Source: an uncultured Ruminococcus sp.
GTDB taxonomy: Bacteria; Bacillota; Clostridia; Oscillospirales; Acutalibacteraceae
DNA: 64,000 nt
NCBI GenBank assembly: GCA_904393835.1
Contig: CAJFNC010000008.1
Location: 1 to 64,000 of the forward strand
Direction of reading: 5' to 3'
Part shown: piece after piece, positions 39,824 through 49,493 of the stretch
How positions within the stretch are numbered: the stretch's first letter is position 1
How the letters are laid out: the number at the start of each line of letters is the position of its first letter
Translations under genes and position numbers: made by a program
Notes under the pieces: generated by a model
Told to the model about the DNA's origin: nothing
What the model saw: only the letters and a program-made list of their open reading frames with translations
The model's database searches: none

Positions 39824-39853
39824 TTTTTTCGGCATACTTTTTATTATAACAGC

Positions 39854-39886
39854 AAAACGTCAGTCTGACAGACTGACGTTTTTTTA
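39854..39886 (+). terminator. terminator of birA
   Basis: AACGTCAGTCTG (39856-39867) and CAGACTGACGTT (39869-39880) form a nearly perfect hairpin followed by T5. Confidence 0.9.
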
Positions 39887-39917
39887 CAATATTTATTAAA
39901 ATTGCGTTTGTGATATC

Positions 39918-39947
39918 AAAAACAAACGGGCGGAATAAATCCGCCCG
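39918..39947 (-). terminator. terminator of the pilin-like gene
   Basis: CGGGCGGA (39927-39934) pairs with TCCGCCCG (39940-39947), with TTTGTTTTTG as minus-strand exit. It faces the birA terminator. Confidence 0.85.
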
Positions 39948-40028
39948 CATAAAAATTACTTATATTCGCAAAAGAGTAAATTTAGAATAATTAAAATTTA
40001 TGATTTGTAAATATTATTGTTTTCACAA

Positions 40029-41447
40029 TTATTTAGCAGCTTTTTTCTTCTTGAGTGTAATGAGCATAAGAACGCCGCCCAATACTACGAGAGAAGCACC
40101 GCAGATTGTGAATACAGCTGTACCCATACCACCTGTGTTAGGAGCTACGAGCTTTGAGTCGGGAACCTGAATTTCATTATTTATAACACCTGTACCTGAT
40201 ACTGTACCGTTATCAAAAACTTCAATTTCAAATACAGTTGAGTTGATGTTGTAACCTGAGGGAGCAGTAGTCTCTTTGAGGTAATATGTAGTACCGTCAG
40301 CACTTCCCTTAAGTCCTTTGAAGGTTACTGTACCATTAGAATCTGTTTTCTGTTCTGAGCCGTTTGTAGCTACAGTATTGCAAGCTGCATCTGTGTAAAG
40401 TGTAAAGCCTGCGCCTGAGAGCTTAGTTGTAGTATTTGCAGCGTCAACCTTTACTACCTGAATTTGAGCTGTATAAACTCTAACTTCGAGATCTTCAATT
40501 TTTGATTCATCATCATATGAGTTAGTATAAACAAGGTCAACTTTATTGGGGTTACCTTTGCCGCCGATTACTGCGTTAGAGTTCAATGTAGCAGTATATG
40601 TAACTACTACGTTTGAGTAGCTGTAGAATTCTTCACCACTGAGAAGTGTATCAGAAAGTGCAATTTCAAAGCTGTTATCAGCGCCTGTCTTTGTGTAAGT
40701 ATAATCTGTGGTGGTAAGATCTTTTTCTGTTGTACCACCTGTGCCGCCTGTAAGCTTTACAGAATTAATCTCCTTAAATGTAAGACCTGCTGACATAGTA
40801 TCAACAAATTTGTAAGCCTTAGCTTTCTCTGTCGTTGAACCTACAACAGAGCCTGTAAGAGTAAATTGTACATCGCTTCCGATAAACTCAGAAGTTGAAG
40901 TCTTTTGATCAGCGTCTGTAAATGTTGTAGCACTTGTAAATTCCTTGGTAACTGTAGGTGTGCCGTCATTAATTTTTGTAGCGGCTTCAACAGTTACGTC
41001 ATCAACCCAAGTGCCCTCATTGTAATAAGGAAGTGAGAAAACGCTGTTTGTAACGCTTTTTACGTTAACACCTGCAGGTGTGCCTGTAACTTTTACATAG
41101 TAAACGCCTGCTTCGGAAACTGTGTTGCTGTGCTGTTCGCTTGCTGTGTTAGTAAAGCTGTCAACTTCAGTACCAAGCGCTGCAGCATCAAGAGCGTCTG
41201 CAGCTGTGAGCAAATCTTTATTATCGCCATCTTTAAGAGCGGTAAGAACATCAGCGTTACTACTTGAATACTCACCTGTTGTGGTGTTCAGGTCAGCAAT
41301 CTTGTAAATCGAGAAAGTATAGCCCGCTGTTGACGGAGTATTAATTGTGTAAGAATACGTATCTGCTGCGCTTGCGGTCATGGGGATCATAAGAGCAAGC
41401 ATCATAACTGCAAGAATTGCAGCAATAATTTTCTTTGTTGTTTTCAT
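40029..41447 (-). CDS. isopeptide-forming pilin-like surface protein
   Basis: 472 residues. Signal peptide 1-27 (ASA cleavage), a FimA/SpaA-type N-terminal domain, a middle domain (EFIGSDVQFTLTG, VVVTYTATLNSNAVIGGKGNPNKVDLVYTN) typical of isopeptide-containing pilins, a SpaA/Cna-B domain with the YLKETTAPSGYN E-box, then the sorting signal APNTGG (435-440), a hydrophobic span and a KKKK tail. The signal departs from LPXTG and no YPKN pilin motif is seen. AAGGAG precedes the ATG. It lies downstream of the giant adhesin on the same strand, so a two-component fibre is possible. No class C sortase is near. Confidence 0.85.
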   Translation of the reverse strand: MKTTKKIIAAILAVMMLALMIPMTASAADTYSYTINTPSTAGYTFSIYKIADLNTTTGEYSSSNADVLTALKDGDNKDLLTAADALDAAALGTEVDSFTNTASEQHSNTVSEAGVYYVKVTGTPAGVNVKSVTNSVFSLPYYNEGTWVDDVTVEAATKINDGTPTVTKEFTSATTFTDADQKTSTSEFIGSDVQFTLTGSVVGSTTEKAKAYKFVDTMSAGLTFKEINSVKLTGGTGGTTEKDLTTTDYTYTKTGADNSFEIALSDTLLSGEEFYSYSNVVVTYTATLNSNAVIGGKGNPNKVDLVYTNSYDDESKIEDLEVRVYTAQIQVVKVDAANTTTKLSGAGFTLYTDAACNTVATNGSEQKTDSNGTVTFKGLKGSADGTTYYLKETTAPSGYNINSTVFEIEVFDNGTVSGTGVINNEIQVPDSKLVAPNTGGMGTAVFTICGASLVVLGGVLMLITLKKKKAAK

Positions 41448-41449
41448 TT

Positions 41450-41612
41450 TTGCTTTTCTCCTTTTCTCAAAATTAAATATAAGTAATTTGTTTAGCTTTG
41501 TTGTTACAAAGCCGCCGACACAAGTGTGCCGAAGTTCAGATAACGTCCGCCGTAAACGACGGGCATTATCCGATTTTTTGTATATTAACCGAAAGGTTAA
41601 ACTGAGTTAGCG
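41450..41612 (-). other. intergenic with several hairpins, adhesin-pilin gap
   Basis: Between the two surface genes the minus strand can form TTAACC/GGTTAA (about 41587-41602), CGGATAATG/CGTTATCTG enclosing CCGTCGT/ACGGCGG (41537-41575), and CTTTGTAAC/GTTACAAAG-type arms (about 41493-41513). None has a strong T tract. They may be processing or attenuation sites setting the ratio of adhesin to pilin mRNA. No gene or clear promoter is seen. Confidence 0.35.
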
Positions 41613-41616
41613 GCAA

Positions 41617-44600
41617 TTACTTTCTGTAATGAGCCGTTCTTTTGCGTTTGCGTGTGTAGAGCACGTAAGCGCCTGCGCACAATGCGCCTGTCATAACAAC
41701 ACCCAAACCAATCAACACCGTATTGTTGAAGTCGCCGAAGTTACCTGCGTTAGGAGCAATAACAGCGCCGTCAACATAATCAAATGTTACTTCGTATTTG
41801 CCGTCTTTTGGAAGAGTAAAGTACTGACGAACCGATGTCGGGTTGTAACCGTCGGCAGGGTCAACCTCAGCGAGACAATATTTTTGATAAGTTGTCGTGC
41901 CGTTTGTGTAGTTGTCTTGACCCGATGAACTCCACGTCAACGTGCCGCCTGTGTTTATCCACTGACCTTGACCGTCTTCAAAAATAACGAGATCACTAAA
42001 CTTAGCATCACCATTTTGACCGGTGATTGCAGTAATTATACGTCCGGAATTTTCACCTTTTGAACCGTCTATCATTGCCTTTACCTGATCATCTGACAAC
42101 TTATTTACCAATGAACTGTCAATCTTGAAGAGAGCGAACTTGGTATTTGGTACATTGCCACCTGCCTGATCCTGCTTATGTACGGTAGCCGAGCCCTTAT
42201 GGGTTGTGTTGGCAAACGTTGCGCCATCGGCATTTACAATGTATTGCATACCGTTGAAGAATTTAGCATAATCGGCGTCCGTTGTTACATCTTTCAAATC
42301 GCTGTTAGGCACTTTGAAATAATTAGTATTATCGGAACTTATTTTACCGTTATTATCCAGATAGATTTCAACAAACAGGGTTGAATCATCCATAGAGAAA
42401 TCTGTCGATTGATCATCATATTTTGTGTCAAGGCTCTCGGTAATTTTGAAGCGATAATAACCTGAGCTAACAAGATGAAGATTACTGAATGTTACTTCGC
42501 CGTTGTTACTTTGCGCGGTTGCCGTAATATTACTTGCTGAATTTGTGCTCAGCGTCTCACCCTCATTGTCGAGGTCAGGGTAATTGGTCTGCATTGCGCC
42601 GAGTCCCGTGAGAGTAAAGTCAAATAAGTCGCCTGTGTAATCTTTTCCGTCGAGGGTTTTGTTTACGGTAATTGAAGTGTTGGTCGGGTTAACTTTGTTG
42701 GTAACTTTTACCGCACCTGTGTTGCCCACCACACCTTCAAATGTGCCGTCAAAATCACTGTCGTTTACCTTATAAGGCTTATAACCTATCAGGCTGTCCT
42801 CAGTTATTTTATAACTTGCGCCCTTTGGCAAACCTGTCAATGTAATTGACTCGCCGTTTTTAAGTGAGAACGAACCGTCTCTGCCTGTACGATAGCTTTC
42901 ACCGTTAAGCGTATATTCAAGTGAATAGGCCTTATAATCATATACGTTTCCGTTTCCGTCAAGGTCAACCTCAATTTTGAAGTTAAAAGACTGATCGGTA
43001 TCATAAGGAGTACTGCCGTCTTCATCAACCACATTTTTAGAAATTTTCAGCGGTGCGGTTTGAACCTTATTGACGTAGTTGAGCTGTAGTGAAGCATATT
43101 CATCTTCGTCAACAGGATTTATAAGCTTAAACGACGAATTTGTCGCTGAGCCGTTTGAGTTACTGACGGACTGACCTGTATCATTATTAATTAATTGCCA
43201 TGATGTGTCATATGACAGAGCCTTATTCACCATAGACTCATCTATCGTCATTTGACTGCCGGTTTTAAACTGGTTATTAAAATCGGCCGTTTGGCTGTGT
43301 TTCAAATTAAACGAACTGTTATCGCCAAGTGTTTGACCGTTTCCGCCGTCAATCGAATAAATTTTGCTTGCAAGGTTGCTTTCTGCTGAATTCTGAACGG
43401 AATAGCCAAACTGTTCGTTTTTGATAAGATCTTCCGCAATTGATGAGTTAACAGAAGATGTATCAAGCGTTTTGTTAACCTTGAGGTCGTTTAACGCCGG
43501 GGTCATTGTAAAACCAACGGAGAAGTTTGACTCGGAAAGACCTCTTTCCATATAGAATACAACCATATGGTATGTCTTTGCGGGATCGAGGTTTACACTG
43601 TTGTTAAAGGTTTTTGTAACGGAACCGTTAATTGCCGAACTGCTTCCGCCGGTGTAACTGCTGCCGTCTCCGTTCCACAATTTTCCAAACAAGTCATTAA
43701 GATTCAAATCGTTTGTTAATTTACCGTTACTTATATTTTGCCATTTGCAGAATATAGCGCCTGTATTTCCTGAAAATTGTGAGCTGTTAAATTTATAATA
43801 TCCGTCTTCAGTAGCATAGGGAGTTACATATTTTGTAACGCTTCCCCAAGTGTATACGCAAAAATCAGTATAATTTCCGGTTTTTACCCAAAATTCATCG
43901 CTCGGAACGGTGGGCAAATCAGATGAATTTGAAGAATAATCATAATAAACATCATCAGCGGTTGCCGTCATATCTTTAAAGTTTATGGAACCCGAAGCCT
44001 GCTTATGGTCGCCGCCGAGATCGAGAACAAGCTGACCGTTGGCACCGGTTGAGTCTTCACTTATGTAAACCCAAAGGTCATCGTCTCCCGAATATTCAAA
44101 AGTTACGGGCGTTCCGTCAGGCGTACCGTCAACCGTTCCGTTTTCGGGTACACGGAAATCAATGTCAAGGCGAATGCCAAAACCAAAGTCAAGGTTGTCA
44201 TTACCTGCTCTGTTACCTCTGTTGGTACTGCTTGCGTTGTTAAACGGGAAAATTCCATAGCCGTTTGCGTTGTTGTCGCTAAAAACGGATAATGCGTCTT
44301 GCACTCCGTAAGCTGTACCCGCTCCGTAGTTTACTGCCGTTGGGTTCTCGCCGTTCCAAGTGAAGAATACATTATCTGTTGCGTTTGTAGAGTCAAATCT
44401 GTAAGTTGTAACTCCGGTGCTTGCATCAGTATCAGACCTGAACGGGAAGTAAGATTTAAACACCTTTGCATAATCGCTGCCGGGCAATGAGCCTCTGTCA
44501 AAATAAGGCATTTTTAAGCCGTCGGCAGCCTGAATGTCGCCGTCAGCGTCAAGCGTCGGGTACGCAAGACCCATGATTGACTGATTATAATTTGAAAGTC

Positions 44601-46119
44601 CGTTTGAGTTGTTTATTGCGTAATAAGGTGAATTGTCGTTATATCGGGTCAATCCGCTGACCTCGTTGGGGTAATTATACTGATTTCCTTCTTTAAAAAG
44701 ATTTCCGAAATAAAGCGGATATTTCCAACTTGAATTCCTTTGGGCAATATTACTTATATAACTGTTAAAATCGGTAAACGGAAACCAAGTGGCGTTACCA
44801 TGACCATCATTATATCCAAGCCAGTCATTATTAAGATACTGTCTTGTGCTGCGCTCATTGTCCGACAAATAGTCAAAGTAGGTTGCGTCAACACTGAATA
44901 TTCCCGGGGTGTTGCTTACATTATTGAGCGCGCCTGTTACAGCGTCGTATTTATATTTTATCGACTCTGAAAATTTGCGCCACTGACCGTTATTGTTTCT
45001 GTCAATTTCAAAGGTAGCGGTTTTTTCATCAAAAATGTTGCTGTAGTCGCCTGACGGATAATACGTATTTGAGGTAGCACCGTTGTCGTTATCCGCATTA
45101 GGTCCGAACTTTACTGCCGCGCCCTGAGGAATATAACCTTTAAATACTGTCTGCCCGTCTACTGTCTCTTTTTTAAATTCAACCGAAGTGCGGTAAGGTT
45201 CGCCGTCGGAATAGTCATACTTAGCATAGATTTTATCAAGACTGTTCCATGAGCTTTTTACTACGTAAACGGGCTTCATTGTAACATTACTATTTCCTGA
45301 CTGTTCAGAACCGAGAACAGTGAGATATTTACTCTTTGTAAAACCGCCCGAGCTGTTGATGTAATATTCAACATTGCCTGCGCCGACTGACTTAAGATCA
45401 AGTACCTTAATATATCCGTTGGCATATGTAAACGAGGAATTAATATATGCGCTGTAGTAGGAATAAGTAGAATTGATTGAAATACCGCCGTCATTGCGAC
45501 CGGGATACTGCTTATTGCTGTCATTAAAAATTACATAGGCGTATTTATTGCCGCCGCTTTCAGTATTTTTTGCCGGCATATCATAATAATAATAATCAGT
45601 TGAGCCTATACGGGTCATCGCCTCTCCGGGCCATTCGTTATTCACATCCGTACTGCCGTTGTAGCAGTAAATATTTACACTATTATCTTTAAACTTAGTA
45701 GCGGAGTTGGCATTATTAAAATACACTCTGAATTTACCGTCGGCAACTACTTTTTCTGTTTGAGAAAAAGGATAGTTTCTTGAACCCGAGGAAATCTCCA
45801 CTTTAGTAGCTCCTGCGGGAGCTATGAGCTCAAACACATCGGGATTGTCCTGATTTGCCGTAACCGTCTGCGATTCCAGTACGGTACCATCAGAAGCGGC
45901 AAAACGGGCGATAAGCGATGTTGCGCCTTTCCAGTTGCTGTTTGTGCTTGTATTTATGTAAATTATCTGTCCGTTTGACGTAGCTGCGTCTGCTTTAACA
46001 TTAAAGCCGGAAACCACGCAAATTGAAAGCATAAAAGCGAAAACAAGCAAAACTGCCATACCGCGCTTTGAAATACCGCGCGCGTATCTGAAAAGATTAC
46101 TTACACCTGTTCTTACCAT
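41617..46119 (-). CDS. giant multidomain surface adhesin
   Basis: 1500 residues. Signal peptide with a long basic head (span about 20-42, ADA cleavage); a starch-binding CBM26-like module at about 130-205 (RVYFNN, NEWPGEAM, YVIFNDSNKQYPG); a fibro-slime domain at about 530-870 (DDDLWVYI near 680, LDLGGDHKQASG, FYMERGLSESNFSVGF); several SpaA/Cna-B repeats at about 1010-1440 (KVNPTNTSITVNKTLDG, VHKQDQAGGNVPNTKFALF); then APNAG (1455-1459), a membrane span and RKRKR tail. This suits a pilus tip or matrix-binding adhesin. Translation is probably coupled to a short leader ORF that overlaps its start. The glycan target is unknown. Confidence 0.87.
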   Translation of the reverse strand: MVRTGVSNLFRYARGISKRGMAVLLVFAFMLSICVVSGFNVKADAATSNGQIIYINTSTNSNWKGATSLIARFAASDGTVLESQTVTANQDNPDVFELIAPAGATKVEISSGSRNYPFSQTEKVVADGKFRVYFNNANSATKFKDNSVNIYCYNGSTDVNNEWPGEAMTRIGSTDYYYYDMPAKNTESGGNKYAYVIFNDSNKQYPGRNDGGISINSTYSYYSAYINSSFTYANGYIKVLDLKSVGAGNVEYYINSSGGFTKSKYLTVLGSEQSGNSNVTMKPVYVVKSSWNSLDKIYAKYDYSDGEPYRTSVEFKKETVDGQTVFKGYIPQGAAVKFGPNADNDNGATSNTYYPSGDYSNIFDEKTATFEIDRNNNGQWRKFSESIKYKYDAVTGALNNVSNTPGIFSVDATYFDYLSDNERSTRQYLNNDWLGYNDGHGNATWFPFTDFNSYISNIAQRNSSWKYPLYFGNLFKEGNQYNYPNEVSGLTRYNDNSPYYAINNSNGLSNYNQSIMGLAYPTLDADGDIQAADGLKMPYFDRGSLPGSDYAKVFKSYFPFRSDTDASTGVTTYRFDSTNATDNVFFTWNGENPTAVNYGAGTAYGVQDALSVFSDNNANGYGIFPFNNASSTNRGNRAGNDNLDFGFGIRLDIDFRVPENGTVDGTPDGTPVTFEYSGDDDLWVYISEDSTGANGQLVLDLGGDHKQASGSINFKDMTATADDVYYDYSSNSSDLPTVPSDEFWVKTGNYTDFCVYTWGSVTKYVTPYATEDGYYKFNSSQFSGNTGAIFCKWQNISNGKLTNDLNLNDLFGKLWNGDGSSYTGGSSSAINGSVTKTFNNSVNLDPAKTYHMVVFYMERGLSESNFSVGFTMTPALNDLKVNKTLDTSSVNSSIAEDLIKNEQFGYSVQNSAESNLASKIYSIDGGNGQTLGDNSSFNLKHSQTADFNNQFKTGSQMTIDESMVNKALSYDTSWQLINNDTGQSVSNSNGSATNSSFKLINPVDEDEYASLQLNYVNKVQTAPLKISKNVVDEDGSTPYDTDQSFNFKIEVDLDGNGNVYDYKAYSLEYTLNGESYRTGRDGSFSLKNGESITLTGLPKGASYKITEDSLIGYKPYKVNDSDFDGTFEGVVGNTGAVKVTNKVNPTNTSITVNKTLDGKDYTGDLFDFTLTGLGAMQTNYPDLDNEGETLSTNSASNITATAQSNNGEVTFSNLHLVSSGYYRFKITESLDTKYDDQSTDFSMDDSTLFVEIYLDNNGKISSDNTNYFKVPNSDLKDVTTDADYAKFFNGMQYIVNADGATFANTTHKGSATVHKQDQAGGNVPNTKFALFKIDSSLVNKLSDDQVKAMIDGSKGENSGRIITAITGQNGDAKFSDLVIFEDGQGQWINTGGTLTWSSSGQDNYTNGTTTYQKYCLAEVDPADGYNPTSVRQYFTLPKDGKYEVTFDYVDGAVIAPNAGNFGDFNNTVLIGLGVVMTGALCAGAYVLYTRKRKRTAHYRK

Positions 46120-46178
46120 GGCAAATCACCCGCTTTCCGTAAATGATTATCAATTGATTTTGTTTGCAGTGTTCTCAT
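46113..46178 (-). CDS. 21-residue leader ORF overlapping the adhesin start
   Basis: A short ORF begins at an ATG (46178) with a perfect AAGGAG 6 nt upstream and runs 21 codons; it starts MRTLQTKS and ends AGDLPW. Its TGG-TAA end is interleaved with the adhesin start (ATGGTAA), in a different frame. The adhesin itself has only a weak GGGTGAT site, located inside this ORF. Ribosomes finishing the leader would be placed to restart on the adhesin. Composition does not suggest an attenuator (no run of one amino acid). Confidence 0.6.
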   Translation of the reverse strand: MRTLQTKSIDNHLRKAGDLPW

Positions 46179-46193
46179 GATTTTCTCCTTTTT

Positions 46194-46537
46194 ATATGCT
46201 GCCGATATAATGGCACTGTTTTCCAATATTCACAAAGCTATTATATAATATTTTTTTGCGAAATTAAAGAAGCAATATTTATAAATATCATTATTATTTT
46301 TCAGAAATATTTGTTCATTATAAATATATTTTTTATTGTGCGAAAAATTATCCGCTTTCGACATATGGTGTTACTTTTTTGTATAGTTCTATACATATTT
46401 GGTGTTTTTTTAATTTTTCGAGAGGAATTTGTCACAAACCGGAACTTTTTGAAAAATTTTAGTGTTTTTGAAAATTCACTGTAAACCGCTTTTTTAAAAA
46501 ACATATTCTTCTGAAATATTGCGATTTATAAAAAATG
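46194..46537 (-). other. A/T-rich upstream region of the adhesin operon
   Basis: About 340 nt without a gene. A minus-strand TATAAT is at 46245-46240 but no convincing -35 accompanies it. The remainder is A/T-rich with long A and T tracts and no repeat or RNA structure that I can support. Confidence 0.4.
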
Positions 46538-46538
46538 A

Positions 46539-46573
46539 AAAAGTGCCATAAATTTACTGTTTATGGCACTTTT
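46539..46573. terminator. terminator of secA
   Basis: AAAAGTGCCATAAA (46539-46552) pairs perfectly with TTTATGGCACTTTT (46560-46573); the minus-strand exit is T-rich. It lies 10 nt after the secA stop. Confidence 0.9.
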
Positions 46574-46582
46574 AGGAATTAT

Positions 46583-49429
46583 TTATTCATTTCTTCCGCA
46601 ACATTTTTTATATTTTTTTCCGCTGCCGCAGGGACACGGATCATTTCTGCCGATCTTTTTGCCTTTGCGTACGGTTTTGTTTGCGTTGTCCGTTCCGTCG
46701 GATGAAGTCTGAGTCGGCACTGCTACCTGTTCGCGCTTGAGAGCATTTGCAATGGCGTTAGGCTGAGCGTCTTCGCTGCGGTTTGCTGCCTGCTGCTGAG
46801 CCGCTTTGCGGGCAGCCTCAATAGCCTCCTGGCGCTTTTGAACCTCATAAACACGTTTGGGCATAACGAGCATAAGTCTGACTGTATCTTCACGGATGCT
46901 TTCTATCATCTCGTCAAACATATCAAAGCCCTCTACGCGGTATTCAACTACCGGGTCATGCTGACCGTATGAACGCAGTCTGATACCCGACTTGAGCTGT
47001 TCCATATTGTCGATGTGATCCATCCAATGGGTATCAACGCTCTTGAGCAGATAAACACGCTCCATCTCACGAATCGTTTCAATCGGGAGAAGCTCCTCGT
47101 TTTCTTTATAAATTTCGAGAGCGTCCTCTACGAGCATATCCTTAACATCAACCGGCTCCATATCTTCGAGGTCGTCCATATCAAAGTCGTACTTGTTCTC
47201 ATCACGGATAATCCAATCCTTGTAGTAGTCCTTGAGGCTCTGGATATTCCAATGTTCACGGGGACCGTCGGGTAGGTAGTGGTTAATTGAAGTCTGAATC
47301 GTTTCGTCAATCATCTTGAGAATTGTATCGTGAAGATCTTCGCCGTTGAGCACTTGGTCACGCTGGCTGTAAATAATTTCACGCTGGCGGTTTAATACGT
47401 CGTCGTACTGAAGAACGTCTTTACGAATACCAAAGTTACGAAGCTCAACCTTTTCCTGCGAGCTCTCAATTATATTTGTAAGCATCTTGTTTTCGATGGG
47501 CATATTTTCGTCAACGTTCATACGCTCCATCATTGCTTTCATTCGGTCGCCGCCGAACAAGCGCATAAGGTCGTCTTCTGTTGAAAGGTAAAAACGGCTG
47601 ACGCCCGGGTCGCCCTGACGGCCTGCACGACCGCGGAGCTGGTTATCAATACGGCGTGATTCGTGACGCTCGGTACCGATAATCATAAGGCCGCCGGCCT
47701 CTCTGACCTTTTCTGCCTCGTCTTTGATTTCATCCTTATATTTTTCGTTTAACTCACGGAAAGTCTTTCTCGCATTGAGAAGCTCTTCGTCGTCTGTTTC
47801 GGCATAGCCCGTTGCCTCTTCAATGAGTTCTTCGGGGTAGCCCTGTTTGCGCATTGCGGCCTTAGCCATATACTCTGCGTTACCGCCGAGGATAATATCG
47901 GTACCGCGACCCGCCATGTTGGTGGCGATTGTTACAGCTCCGAACTTACCTGCCTGAGCTACGATTTCGGCTTCTTTGTCGTGCTGTTTAGCGTTGAGGA
48001 CGTTGTGCTTTACGCCCTTTGCCTTGAGCATTTTTGAAAGAGTTTCTGATTTTTCAATTGAAATTGTACCTACAAGCACAGGCTGACCGTTTTCGTGAGC
48101 CTCGCATATTGCCTCGATTACGGCGTTAAACTTGCCTTTTTCGGTTTTGAATACACAGTCGGGCAGGTCTTTTCTGATTACGGGCTTGTTGGTCGGGATT
48201 TCTACAACATCGAGCTTGTAGATTTCCTCAAATTCCTCTGATTCCGTCTGAGCGGTACCGGTCATACCGGAAAGCTTTTTGTAAAGACGGAAGTAGTTTT
48301 GGAAAGTAATGGTCGCAAGGGTTTTGCTTTCGCTCTGAACCTTTACACCCTCTTTTGCCTCAATTGCCTGGTGCAAACCTTCGTTAAAGCGTCTGCCGTA
48401 CATAAGACGGCCGGTAAATTCGTCAACGATTATAACTTCGCCGTCTTTTACAACGTAGTCAACGTCGAGCTTCATTACGCCGTTTGCCTTTATCGCCTGG
48501 TTAACGTGGTGCTGAATTGTAAGGTTGTCGGGGTCTGTGAGGTTGGTAATTCCGAAAAATTCCTCTGCTTTTTTAACACCGCTCTGGGTGAGTGTGGCGG
48601 TCTTTTGCTTTTCGTCAACTACATAGTCGATACCGTGTTCCTTGTAGTATTCTTCCATATCCTGCTTTGCGTCAAGCTCCGCAAATCTTTTGAGTGTGAG
48701 GGTTTTGGCAAAGCGGTCTGCCTTTTCATAAAGGTCGGTTGACTTGTCGCCTTTACCTGAAATAATAAGCGGGGTTCTCGCCTCGTCTATGAGGATTGAG
48801 TCAACCTCATCGACAATGGCAAAAGCGTGACCGCGCTGTACCTTTTGCTCCTTGTAAACTACCATATTGTCACGCAGGTAGTCAAAACCGAGTTCATTAT
48901 TGGTGCCGTATGTAATGTCGGCATTATAAGCGAGTTTTCTCTCCTCGGGCGGAAGGTCGTGAGTGATAAGACCTACGGTAAGTCCGAGGTATCTGTACAG
49001 CTTGCCCATCCATTCGGAGTCACGGCGAGCAAGGTAGTCGTTGACGGTTACTATGTGAACGCCGTCGCCCGACAATGCGTTTAAGTACGCGGGAAGCGTA
49101 GCCACCAAGGTTTTACCTTCACCTGTTTTCATCTCGGCGATTCTGCCCTGGTGCAAAACTATGCCGCCGATTACCTGCACGGGGAAGTGCTTCATACCGA
49201 GCACTCTCCAGCTTGCCTCACGGCAGGTTGCAAAAGCTTCGGGCAAAATATCGTCGAGCGTTTCGCCGTTTTCAAGTCTTTCCTTTAACAGCGTCGTCTG
49301 ATTTTTGAGCTCGCTTTCGGTCATATTTGCATATTTATCTTCAAGGGCAAGAACCTTGTCGCAAATCGGCTGGACACGCTTGACCTCACGTTTACTGTAA
49401 TTGCCGAACATGGCTTTTAAAAAATTCAT
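46583..49429 (-). CDS. secA: preprotein translocase ATPase SecA
   Basis: 948 residues. Walker [35 protein letters not shown], the helicase motif [24 protein letters not shown] and the C-terminal zinc-binding [13 protein letters not shown] are all present, so it is a full-length housekeeping SecA. It drives secretion through SecYEG; the signal-peptide proteins in this window are its clients. AAAGGAAG precedes the ATG. It follows the PBP gene by 64 nt on the same strand and may share its transcript. Confidence 0.98.
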   Translation of the reverse strand: MNFLKAMFGNYSKREVKRVQPICDKVLALEDKYANMTESELKNQTTLLKERLENGETLDDILPEAFATCREASWRVLGMKHFPVQVIGGIVLHQGRIAEMKTGEGKTLVATLPAYLNALSGDGVHIVTVNDYLARRDSEWMGKLYRYLGLTVGLITHDLPPEERKLAYNADITYGTNNELGFDYLRDNMVVYKEQKVQRGHAFAIVDEVDSILIDEARTPLIISGKGDKSTDLYEKADRFAKTLTLKRFAELDAKQDMEEYYKEHGIDYVVDEKQKTATLTQSGVKKAEEFFGITNLTDPDNLTIQHHVNQAIKANGVMKLDVDYVVKDGEVIIVDEFTGRLMYGRRFNEGLHQAIEAKEGVKVQSESKTLATITFQNYFRLYKKLSGMTGTAQTESEEFEEIYKLDVVEIPTNKPVIRKDLPDCVFKTEKGKFNAVIEAICEAHENGQPVLVGTISIEKSETLSKMLKAKGVKHNVLNAKQHDKEAEIVAQAGKFGAVTIATNMAGRGTDIILGGNAEYMAKAAMRKQGYPEELIEEATGYAETDDEELLNARKTFRELNEKYKDEIKDEAEKVREAGGLMIIGTERHESRRIDNQLRGRAGRQGDPGVSRFYLSTEDDLMRLFGGDRMKAMMERMNVDENMPIENKMLTNIIESSQEKVELRNFGIRKDVLQYDDVLNRQREIIYSQRDQVLNGEDLHDTILKMIDETIQTSINHYLPDGPREHWNIQSLKDYYKDWIIRDENKYDFDMDDLEDMEPVDVKDMLVEDALEIYKENEELLPIETIREMERVYLLKSVDTHWMDHIDNMEQLKSGIRLRSYGQHDPVVEYRVEGFDMFDEMIESIREDTVRLMLVMPKRVYEVQKRQEAIEAARKAAQQQAANRSEDAQPNAIANALKREQVAVPTQTSSDGTDNANKTVRKGKKIGRNDPCPCGSGKKYKKCCGRNE

Positions 49430-49446
49430 ATATTTCTTCCTTTCTG

Positions 49447-49460
49447 TTCCGATATCGGAA
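49447..49460. repeat. 14-bp perfect palindrome between pbp and secA
   Basis: TTCCGATATCGGAA reads the same on both strands and lies just before the secA ribosome site. It could be an operator or an mRNA hairpin. Confidence 0.4.
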
Positions 49461-49493
49461 TTTAAAAATCAACGGGTCGATTACCCCCGGAAT

